5,157 nucleotides of DNA from Prochlorococcus marinus str. MIT 9215 (lineage in GTDB: Bacteria > Cyanobacteriota > Cyanobacteriia > PCC-6307 > Cyanobiaceae). This document shows, in pieces, positions 1 to 5,157 of this stretch. The position numbers were made by a program, and so were the translations under genes. The notes under the pieces were generated by a model. It did not search any database. It was not told where the DNA came from and was given only the letters and a program-made list of their open reading frames with translations. The DNA is taken from positions 1 through 5,157 of the forward strand of contig CATBLW010000301.1 of NCBI GenBank assembly GCA_949486985.1, written 5' to 3'. The number at the start of each line of letters is the position of its first letter. Position 1 is the first letter of the stretch.

Positions 1-2164
1 AGACTTGTTGGCTAGACGCTTGCTGGCTGGACGCTTGCTTGCTGGGAACTGCAACCGCTTGCTGATCTGTGATCGCTTCTGAAGCGATGAAATCCAGCAA
101 AAGGGCACCCTGAGGGTCCAGGGTTGCTCGCCATTTGGGCTCCAGCACAATGCAACCGGTGCTTTCCACAATCAGTGCTGGGCCTTCTAGAACGCAGCCT
201 GTTTTCAGCCGTTCACGCTGATGAATAGGCACCAAACTCCAGCCCAGATCAGGCCAATGCACCCGAACAAATTGCTGCTCAGTCTTTTGGCTGACTGATT
301 GCTGTCCAGCTTTGTTGTGCATTTCTTGCGATTGAACAGGCTGTGTTGTGGAAGCCAACACATCAACCTCGAGTCGTTCCACAATCAATGGCTCGTTATC
401 AGGAGGCCTATAGCCAAAGCGTTGTTTGTGCTCAGTCTCAAAAGCCTTCTTCAAGCTTGTTGTATCCGCTGTTGGTTCCAACAACAGCATCAAACCCTGT
501 TCACTGGAGGAGTAGCGAATCTCAAGGCGAGCCACTCGTGTTACCGAGGGGAGACCAGAACGAATTGTTAGATCTCCCGACTCTTGAAGTCGTTGTTCTG
601 CTTCGGCTTGCGCGTGTTCACGAAGCGCTTGCAATGTCTCTAACAGCGCTTCGCTGAGTGGGCGACGTACTGAGTGATCTTGGCGTTGACGTTGACGTGC
701 ATGGCCAATCCCATGGGCAGAGAGCACGCCAGCTAGCGGATGAAGCAACACCCGCTTCAATCCCAGTTGCGCTGCCAAGCGGCAAGCATGCTGCCCACCA
801 GCACCTCCAAAAGCCACAAGCACTCCACCACGGATGTCATGCCCTCGAAGCAACGAAACCTGGCGAATGGCATCAGCCATTCGCTCCACGGCGATGGTTA
901 AAGCCCCCTCCGCAAGCGTCTCCGGTGTTCTGCCCATGGATGCGGAAAGTCTGGCGAACTGCTCTTGCACCGCCTTCAAATCAAGCGGCTGGTTAGCCGA
1001 GACACCAAACACAGCAGGAAAGTCTTTGACCTGCAGACGACCAAGCAACAGATTGGCATCGGTAATCGTTAACGGTCCGCCACGGCGATAACAGGCTGGT
1101 CCTGGATTTGCACCTGCCGAATGCGGCCCCACCTGCAAGCGCTCGCCGTCGCTGCTGATGATTGATCCGCCACCAGCCGCCACCGTATGGATCGGCAATC
1201 TGGCTGCCATCAATCTCTGACCAGCCACCTCCGTCTCGGGGCAACGTTGCCAATCTTCCTCGCGCTGTCCTGCAGGCACATAAAACACATCCGTGGAGGT
1301 GCCGCCCATGTCGAAACCCACCAGATCTTTCTGGATCAGACCTGAGGCCCTTGCTGCTGCAACCGCTCCCACCATCCCTCCAGCAGGCCCGGAGAGAATC
1401 GTGTCTTTCGCTAATAACCAATCTGGCGCCAATAGGCCACCGCTGGAGCCCATCACACGTAGTCGTGGAAGCGGTCCTAGTGCCCGTCGCACTTGATTGA
1501 GATAGCCAAACAGGACGGGGGAGACTGTTGCTTCCACCAGGGTGGTTTGTCCCCTTGGCACCAAGCGAGGCAGCGGGCAAACCTGATGAGAGCAAACAAC
1601 ATTGCTGAATCCCATGCCAGCCAACCAATCCTTTAATTGCAATTCATGGTTGGGATTGAGGTAGGAATGCAGAAGAGCTATCGCGCAGCTTGTGTAACCG
1701 ACTTCGCCCAGACGCTTCACCTCACTCTCTAGGGCCTCATCAATCACCAAAGGCTGGGTTTCCTTGCCATCGGCACCAAGTCGACCGGTGACTTCCACAA
1801 CGGCCTGGGCAAGGAATGGCGAGTGCTGGATCTGTAAGGCAAATAACTCTGCACGATGTTGATCACCGATGCGCAGCAAATCTGCGAGGCCAGTGTTGGT
1901 GAACAACAGGACCGGTTCACCTTTCCCTTCAAGCAGGGCATTGGTCGCCACAGTGGTGCCCAGCCGCACTTCATCAATCAACCCATGGGGAATGGCGTCC
2001 TCCCCATCAACGGCCAAAACCTCTCGAATCGCTTGAACAGCAGGGTCTCCAGGCTGGTCAGGCTGCTCGGAAAGCACCTTGCGAACGATGCTCTCTCCTG
2101 ACGGGCTGATGCCAACAAGGTCAGTAAAGGTGCCGCCCCGATCGATCCAGAATTGCCAAGCCAT
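1..2164 (-). CDS. 5-oxoprolinase / N-methylhydantoinase A-type ATPase, N-terminal part (3' end beyond the window)
   Basis: An unbroken minus-strand frame of 721 codons starts at ATG 2162-2164 and leaves the left edge. The family opens 5-oxo-L-proline or related cyclic amides to acids such as glutamate, using ATP in the cytoplasm. Visible HyuA-side motifs are the N-terminal phosphate loop WIDRGGTFTD (residues 6-15), GTTVATNALL (69-78), SGPAGG (258-263), FDMGGTSTDV (284-293), AAGGGSI (329-335), GANPGPACYRRGGPLTITDA (351-370) and AFGGAGGQHAC (451-461). The start is fixed because the phosphate loop begins only five residues after Met1. No good Shine-Dalgarno is seen; a purine run lies about 15 bases upstream. 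A HyuA domain normally ends near residue 690. The Gln/Ser-rich stretch after about 695 therefore looks like a linker into a fused HyuB domain, as in full-length oxoprolinases of about 1,200 residues, but the fusion itself is not visible here. Family assignment is firm; the exact substrate is inferred. Confidence 0.93.
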   Translation of the reverse strand, partial: MAWQFWIDRGGTFTDLVGISPSGESIVRKVLSEQPDQPGDPAVQAIREVLAVDGEDAIPHGLIDEVRLGTTVATNALLEGKGEPVLLFTNTGLADLLRIGDQHRAELFALQIQHSPFLAQAVVEVTGRLGADGKETQPLVIDEALESEVKRLGEVGYTSCAIALLHSYLNPNHELQLKDWLAGMGFSNVVCSHQVCPLPRLVPRGQTTLVEATVSPVLFGYLNQVRRALGPLPRLRVMGSSGGLLAPDWLLAKDTILSGPAGGMVGAVAAARASGLIQKDLVGFDMGGTSTDVFYVPAGQREEDWQRCPETEVAGQRLMAARLPIHTVAAGGGSIISSDGERLQVGPHSAGANPGPACYRRGGPLTITDANLLLGRLQVKDFPAVFGVSANQPLDLKAVQEQFARLSASMGRTPETLAEGALTIAVERMADAIRQVSLLRGHDIRGGVLVAFGGAGGQHACRLAAQLGLKRVLLHPLAGVLSAHGIGHARQRQRQDHSVRRPLSEALLETLQALREHAQAEAEQRLQESGDLTIRSGLPSVTRVARLEIRYSSSEQGLMLLLEPTADTTSLKKAFETEHKQRFGYRPPDNEPLIVERLEVDVLASTTQPVQSQEMHNKAGQQSVSQKTEQQFVRVHWPDLGWSLVPIHQRERLKTGCVLEGPALIVESTGCIVLEPKWRATLDPQGALLLDFIASEAITDQQAVAVPSKQASSQQASSQQV
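4..45. repeat. 15-bp in-frame tandem repeat in the oxoprolinase linker
   Basis: Two near-identical 15-bp units (4-18 and 19-33, two mismatches) are followed by a partial third unit. On the minus strand they encode the five-residue period KQASS-QQASS-QQV at residues 709-721. This is low-complexity sequence after the HyuA domain, consistent with a flexible interdomain linker that can lengthen or shorten by slippage without a frameshift. Confidence 0.75.
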
Positions 2165-2227
2165 GAATACGTTTAAGCGGCTCTTCTTGCAGCGGTTCCA
2201 GTCAGAACTGCAATTTAATCGTCGAGG

Positions 2228-2269
2228 CCTTCGTGGTTTTCGCAGCCTTCGTGGTTTTCGCAGCCTTCG
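2228..2269. repeat. 18-bp tandem repeat between two minus-strand genes
   Basis: The unit CCTTCGTGGTTTTCGCAG occurs twice with no mismatch (2228-2245 and 2246-2263), followed by the first six bases of a third copy (2264-2269). It lies in the 131-bp gap between the small minus-strand gene and the oxoprolinase start, 64 bp upstream of that start codon. I see no recognisable promoter or terminator in the rest of the gap. The repeat cannot fold strongly on itself, because its units are direct, not inverted. Function is unknown. Confidence 0.85.
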
Positions 2270-2280
2270 AGCTGTTTAAA

Positions 2281-2346
2281 CGAGAATTTCTGCCTTCAGG
2301 AATGAAACAGCAGCACCAAGCCATGACTGACCTGGTGAAATTCTCG
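2281..2346. repeat. Perfect 10-bp inverted repeat around the 3' end of the small gene
   Basis: CGAGAATTTC at 2281-2290 is matched exactly by its reverse complement at 2337-2346, leaving a 46-base spacer. The spacer includes the stop codon of the minus-strand small gene at 2296-2298. The stem is A+T-rich and no U-run follows it, so it is not a classical intrinsic terminator. A match of this size can arise by chance in a window this long. Confidence 0.4.
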
Positions 2347-2552
2347 CTCTTCTCTGCTGAGATCCAAGCCAACTTGCAGCCCTTCCTGCAGGGCATCATC
2401 GAAAGGCGGGGTGAGTGGGGGGTTGTCCTGATTCCATACAGCGGCAATGCCAACCGGAGTGGCGTGCCAGCGAAAGCGGCCAGTTTCACCAAATGCTGGC
2501 TGATTGAGGGAATCCTCGAGGAGGGAATTGATCGCCATGCTCTCGGTGGTCA
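2296..2552 (-). CDS. Small hypothetical protein, about 85 residues
   Basis: I do not recognise this gene. From ATG 2550-2552 the frame encodes 85 residues beginning MTTESMAINSLLEDS; a second Met at 2536-2538 would give 80. It looks like a small soluble acidic protein with no signal peptide or membrane helix. The central part holds RFRWHATPVG, WNQDNPPLTPPFDDAL and a charged segment SREEREFHQVSHG, ending in a hydrophobic VLLF. Support for coding is the natural residue composition and G/C-leaning third positions like those of the neighbours. The frame stays open upstream to 2847, but that part is antisense to the glycosyltransferase and rich in Cys and Ser as a shadow would be. Neither start has a convincing ribosome binding site. 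A competing plus-strand frame (ATG 2302 to 2574) shares exactly the same codon boundaries and cannot be excluded. The gene is co-directional with the oxoprolinase but 131 bp away. Confidence 0.5.
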
Positions 2553-2629
2553 TACACCCAGCTTCGGAAACTGATCCCTTTGCGGCAATCGGCTGAGAGA
2601 CTTCTTGATGAACTGATGAGCATTCCGGC
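2553..2629. promoter_or_regulatory. Short divergent intergenic region
   Basis: These 77 bases separate the probable minus-strand small gene from the plus-strand glycosyltransferase and should hold promoters for one or both. I cannot identify a convincing -35/-10 pair on either strand. A weak purine stretch, GATGAG (2615-2620), lies nine bases before the glycosyltransferase ATG and may serve as its ribosome binding site. If the small gene is not real, the upstream region is larger. Confidence 0.35.
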
Positions 2630-3862
2630 ATGCCCGGCCAGGCAACAACCGACCTGCCTCGGCAGATTGCCTTGGTGCATGAGTGGTTTACACCGCGCTC
2701 AATCGGAGGAGCTGAGCAGGTGGTGCAAGCCATCGATTCCCTTCTCACCAGTAGGGGCTCTCGTCCAGATTTGGCGGCTCTGGTGGATGACGAGAGCCAC
2801 AGGCCTGGAAGCTGGTTAACGGGTCGCAGCATCCAAACCAGCCCCATTCAGCAGCTGCCCTGGGGAGTGAGTCATGTGCAGCAATACCTACCTCTACTGC
2901 CGCTTGCGATTGAGCAATTAGATGTTGGTGATTACCCGCTGGTCATTAGCAGCAGTCATCTCGTCGCCAAGGGGGTGCTCACCTCGCCAGAACAACTTCA
3001 TGTCAGTTATGTGCATACCCCCGTTCGCTACGCATGGGATCAAATGCATGCCTATCTACGGCGTTCTGCCCTTGCAAGAAGCCCTCTTGGGCCGTTGATT
3101 CGCTTGCAATTGCATGGTCTTCGGCAGTGGGATCAACTTTCTGGAGCACGTGTTGACCACCTGCTTGCTAACTCTCGTTTCACGGCAAGGCGGATTGCTC
3201 AGTTCTGGCGCCGTGATGCAGAGGTCGTGCATCCACCTGTCCAGGTCGAGCGCTTTTGCTGGGATCAACCTCGCGATGATTTTTATCTCTGCCTCTGCCG
3301 ACTCGTTCCATACAAGCGGGTTGATCTTGTTGTCGAGGCGTTTAATCGTTTGAAGTTGCCCTTGGTGGTGGTGGGTGATGGTCCAGAGAAAAAATTCCTC
3401 AAACGTCTTGCAGGGCCGACGGTGCAGATATTGGGTCGACAAAGCCAAGAGCAGGTGGAAGGGTTGATGGGCCGTTGTCGAGCCTTTGTTTACGCCGGTC
3501 TGGAAGATTTCGGGATCGCACCGGTAGAAGCCATGGCCGCAGGCGCTCCTGTGATTGGACTCGGGCGGGGTGGTCTGCTCGACACTGTGCGCTGTGCCGC
3601 AGCAGGTCTACCTTCTCCGACTGGAGTGTTATTCCCTGAACAGACAGCCCAATCGGTGGTGGATGCCGTCAGCTGGTTTAACGAGCAGAAACTATGGCGA
3701 CAGTTGCCTCCAGAATCCATTCGTCTTTGGGCAGAACAGTTCAATACGGAATCCTTCTCAACACGATTTGAAACGGCACTAAACAAGGCTTGGCAACAGC
3801 ATCAAAGGGACTGTGCCGTTGCTGCGAGTGACCCTGTTGAGCTTCAAGGATTTCTATGTTGA
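2630..3862 (+). CDS. Family 4 glycosyltransferase, WbaZ-like
   Basis: This 410-residue cytoplasmic or membrane-associated enzyme should transfer a sugar from a nucleotide donor to a lipid-linked glycan, with retention of configuration. The GT-B fold is visible. The N-terminal acceptor domain opens with IALVHEWFTPRSIGGAE (13-29) and carries SYVHTPVRYAWD (126-137), a hallmark of the WbaZ-like GT4 subgroup. The C-terminal donor domain carries CRLVPYKRVDLVVEAF (223-238), VVVGDGPE (246-253) and the EX7E motif EDFGIAPVE with Glu292 and Glu300, then AAGAPVIGLGRGG (303-315). Length is normal for the family. ATG 2630 is the first ATG after an in-frame stop at 2609-2611 and leaves a 12-residue lead before the first strand. 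It sits 31 nt upstream of a phosphoglycosyl transferase gene, so both probably serve the same exopolysaccharide or O-antigen-like pathway. Named WbaZ enzymes are mannosyltransferases, but sugar specificity cannot be read here. Confidence 0.93.
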   Translation: MPGQATTDLPRQIALVHEWFTPRSIGGAEQVVQAIDSLLTSRGSRPDLAALVDDESHRPGSWLTGRSIQTSPIQQLPWGVSHVQQYLPLLPLAIEQLDVGDYPLVISSSHLVAKGVLTSPEQLHVSYVHTPVRYAWDQMHAYLRRSALARSPLGPLIRLQLHGLRQWDQLSGARVDHLLANSRFTARRIAQFWRRDAEVVHPPVQVERFCWDQPRDDFYLCLCRLVPYKRVDLVVEAFNRLKLPLVVVGDGPEKKFLKRLAGPTVQILGRQSQEQVEGLMGRCRAFVYAGLEDFGIAPVEAMAAGAPVIGLGRGGLLDTVRCAAAGLPSPTGVLFPEQTAQSVVDAVSWFNEQKLWRQLPPESIRLWAEQFNTESFSTRFETALNKAWQQHQRDCAVAASDPVELQGFLC

Positions 3863-3882
3863 GATTGAGTAACTGCGATTAC

Positions 3883-3889
3883 AGGGAGG
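3883..3889 (+). promoter_or_regulatory. Strong Shine-Dalgarno of the phosphoglycosyl transferase
   Basis: AGGGAGG ends four bases before ATG 3894 and is the best ribosome binding site in the window. It fixes the start of the downstream gene. It is also the 5' arm of two possible RNA helices described in the next entry. Confidence 0.8.
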
Positions 3890-3960
3890 CTTCATGAGTT
3901 CAGCCTCCCGGAGATTCGTTCTGCATTCCGGTAGTAAAAACATCAAACGTGAAGCCTCTC
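3884..3960 (+). promoter_or_regulatory. Possible RNA structure hiding the Shine-Dalgarno and start codon
   Basis: GGGAGGCT (3884-3891) is the exact reverse complement of AGCCTCCC (3902-3909). This gives an 8-bp, mostly G-C hairpin with a 10-base loop that contains the ATG. The same left arm can instead pair with 3948-3960 (CGTGAAGCCTCTC). That makes 13 continuous pairs over 3884-3896, with G-U wobbles at 3885/3959 and 3895/3949, and buries the entire start codon. The two helices exclude each other because they share the left arm. Neither is followed by a U-run, so this is not a terminator. The pairing is read directly from the sequence; a role in translational control or coupling to the upstream gene is inference. 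Confidence 0.45.
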
Positions 3961-4652
3961 GTCGTCATCTTGAAGTGCTTTCTGCACCCCCCTCGCCTCT
4001 GCCTGCCACGGACCTAATCGGCCAGCAGAGCCGGCTAGGCAGATCGATCAAGAGAACAGGTGATGTTGTTTTTTCAATTGCTGTTCTCACGCTTGGCTCA
4101 CCTGTATTGCTATTGCTGGCCATGCTGGTCAAGCTCAGCTCGCCGGGCCCAGTTTTTTATGTTCAGCGTCGTGTAGGCCGCAATTACAAACGTTTTGGTT
4201 GCATCAAGTTCCGCACGATGCGGTCTGATGCCGACGAAGTCTTATCAAATGTGCTCGCTCAATCGCCTTCGATGCGAGCTGAATTTGAGCGTGATTTCAA
4301 GCTCCGTAAGGATCCAAGGATCACTCCAATCGGCAACTTCCTGCGTCGTTCGAGTCTTGATGAGCTGCCTCAGTTCATCAATGTGCTGCTTGGCGAGATG
4401 AGCGTGGTTGGCCCACGACCGATTGTTGATAAGGAACTTGAACGTTATGGGGAGTTCATGGATGAAGTTGCCTCTGTTCGCCCAGGACTGACTGGCCTCT
4501 GGCAGGTGAGTGGGCGAAACAACCTCAGCTATTCGCAGCGAGTAAGGCTTGATCTTGCCTATGCCCGCCGTCGTTCATTCATCTTGGATCTAGCGATCAT
4601 TTTGCGCACATTTGGTGTTTTGTTATTGCCCATGGATCGCGGCGCTTATTGA
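3894..4652 (+). CDS. Small phosphoglycosyl transferase (Bac_transf family; WcaJ/PglC-type initiating sugar transferase)
   Basis: This 252-residue protein should transfer a sugar 1-phosphate from a UDP-sugar to undecaprenyl phosphate at the inner face of the membrane, the first step of a surface glycan. A basic, poorly structured N-terminus (1-50) precedes one membrane segment (about 57-80) containing Ser69-Pro70, the break expected of the re-entrant helix in monotopic enzymes. Then come SSPGPVFYVQRRVGR (82-96), KFRTMRSDAD (105-114), RRSSLDELPQF (151-161) with the catalytic Asp156-Glu157 pair, GEMSVVGPRP (167-176) and RPGLTGLWQVSGRN (196-209). It lacks the multi-helix N-terminal region of full WcaJ/WbaP and is closer in size to PglC-like short forms. 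The start is set by AGGGAGG four bases upstream. It follows the GT4 gene by 31 nt and is probably co-transcribed with it. The sugar (glucose, galactose or an N-acetylated form) cannot be determined. Confidence 0.94.
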   Translation: MSSASRRFVLHSGSKNIKREASRRHLEVLSAPPSPLPATDLIGQQSRLGRSIKRTGDVVFSIAVLTLGSPVLLLLAMLVKLSSPGPVFYVQRRVGRNYKRFGCIKFRTMRSDADEVLSNVLAQSPSMRAEFERDFKLRKDPRITPIGNFLRRSSLDELPQFINVLLGEMSVVGPRPIVDKELERYGEFMDEVASVRPGLTGLWQVSGRNNLSYSQRVRLDLAYARRRSFILDLAIILRTFGVLLLPMDRGAY

Positions 4653-4724
4653 AGCCAGTTCAAGAAAGCCAACTCGCCATCAAGGCGATGACAGCCAACC
4701 AAGCCAGCTCAAGCTGAAAGCCAA
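4652..4724. repeat. Imperfect direct repeat at the convergent gene ends
   Basis: AAGCCAGTTCAAG followed by AAAGCCAA (4652-4672) recurs as AAGCCAGCTCAAG, then three extra bases, then AAAGCCAA (4701-4724). Only one base differs apart from the 3-base insert. The repeat spans the last codons of cbiB on the minus strand and the stop codon edge of the plus-strand gene. It may be a local duplication or chance similarity in Leu/Ala/Trp codons. Confidence 0.4.
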
Positions 4725-5157
4725 GCTTCAGAATTGTTTTCACCCCCTTTTGATCAGCTATTGGTGCCTGAGCAGCAAGCTTTGGCTTCCTGAGCAAGTG
4801 ATGGCCATAAGAATTGGTGCCGCCCATTTGCACCACAGCGCAATGGGCAAAGATGGCTTCAGATAGGCCTGCATTCGGCGAGGGATCCATCGATCCTTCT
4901 CTCCAGGCAGCTTGAATGAGAGCAGGAAAGCGATGCCAAGGCTGACTCACCAGTGGGAGGGTGATCAGCACCAATCGACAAGGAAGCCAGGTGAGGATGT
5001 CGTCGAGTCGTGCGCCTGCTGAACCCAACCAGCGCAATCTGCCAATGCGGTAGCCGAGCATGGAATCGAGGGTACTGCTGGCTTTGAAACTCCAGGCCAA
5101 AGCCAGTGGGCCTGGCAGAGCAGGAGAGACTTGCCAAACAAGCGCTCCGATGAACAT
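4660..5157 (-). CDS. cbiB: Adenosylcobinamide-phosphate synthase CbiB/CobD, C-terminal part (5' end beyond the window)
   Basis: CbiB (CobD in the aerobic-pathway naming) is a membrane protein that joins the aminopropanol arm to adenosylcobyric acid late in cobalamin synthesis. The window shows the last 165 residues, about half of a usual 310-330. The Met at 5155-5157 lies inside the protein, as the N-terminal membrane segments of the family are missing, so the true start is to the right. Counting from that Met, visible motifs are SSTLDSMLGY (27-36), GSAGARLDDILTWLPCRL (45-62), SPNAGLSEAIF (93-103) and QMGGTNSYG (110-118). Hydrophobic stretches lie at about 1-23, 58-70 and 146-164, the last being the C-terminal membrane helix. 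Marine Synechococcus make pseudocobalamin themselves, which fits. The stop codon is seven bases from that of the converging phosphoglycosyl transferase, and no terminator hairpin is visible between them. Confidence 0.93.
   Translation of the reverse strand: MFIGALVWQVSPALPGPLALAWSFKASSTLDSMLGYRIGRLRWLGSAGARLDDILTWLPCRLVLITLPLVSQPWHRFPALIQAAWREGSMDPSPNAGLSEAIFAHCAVVQMGGTNSYGHHLLRKPKLAAQAPIADQKGVKTILKLGFQLELAWLAVIALMASWLS

Noticed and set aside
681..700. Short hexamer repeat encoding alternating Arg-Gln
   Set aside because: It is only about three units inside a conserved gene and is explained by the coding sequence.
299..1500. Several plus-strand open frames of 67-112 codons
   Set aside because: They are antisense to the oxoprolinase reading frame, with unnatural composition and no recognisable motif.
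993..1628. Minus-strand open frame of 211 codons
   Set aside because: It is a shadow inside the oxoprolinase gene on the same strand in another frame. Its composition is rich in Cys, Ser, Arg and Trp, and the true frame carries all family motifs.
2274..2281. Palindrome GTTTAAAC in the non-coding gap
   Set aside because: A single 8-bp palindrome with no neighbouring promoter or operator features is not enough to call a site.
2627..2634. Palindrome GGCATGCC around the GT4 start codon
   Set aside because: The possible stem is only about four base pairs, too weak to claim a regulatory hairpin.
2553..2847. Upstream extension of the small minus-strand gene to 183 residues
   Set aside because: The extra part is antisense to the GT4 N-terminus and has the low-quality, Cys/Ser-rich composition of a shadow.
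3056..3786. Minus-strand open frames within the glycosyltransferase gene
   Set aside because: They overlap conserved GT4 coding sequence on the opposite strand and encode no recognisable protein.
4612..4866. Plus-strand open frame of 84 codons across the convergent junction
   Set aside because: It overlaps the end of the phosphoglycosyl transferase and then runs antisense to conserved cbiB motifs.

Overview
The window looks like chromosomal DNA from a marine picocyanobacterium, most likely Synechococcus or a low-light Prochlorococcus of the MIT9303/9313 type. This is inferred from moderate G+C, compact gene packing, weak ribosome binding sites and the gene set. It rests on protein-level resemblance recalled without a search, so the genus is tentative.

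Layout: (1) Positions 1-2164, minus strand, hold the N-terminal 721 codons of a 5-oxoprolinase/N-methylhydantoinase-type ATPase that runs off the left edge. (2) Positions 2165-2295 are a short non-coding gap with an 18-bp tandem repeat. (3) Positions 2296-2552, minus strand, hold a probable small gene of unknown function. (4) After a divergent gap of about 77 bp, 2630-3862 plus encodes a WbaZ-like GT4 glycosyltransferase. (5) 31 nt later, 3894-4652 plus encodes a small membrane phosphoglycosyl transferase (Bac_transf family). (6) Seven bases further on and convergent, 4660-5157 minus is the C-terminal half of the cobalamin enzyme CbiB/CobD, which runs off the right edge.

The two plus-strand genes form a likely two-gene unit for cell-surface glycan synthesis. 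The phosphoglycosyl transferase would load the first sugar phosphate on undecaprenyl phosphate, and the GT4 enzyme would add a later sugar. The flanking genes belong to glutathione/5-oxoproline salvage and to (pseudo)cobalamin synthesis and appear unrelated.

No RNA gene, CRISPR array, insertion sequence or phage gene is visible, and I see no clear new multi-gene system. The most interesting non-coding signal is at the start of the phosphoglycosyl transferase gene. Its Shine-Dalgarno and start codon can pair with two different downstream segments, one as a tight 8-bp hairpin and one as a longer 13-bp helix, which suggests translational control by RNA structure.
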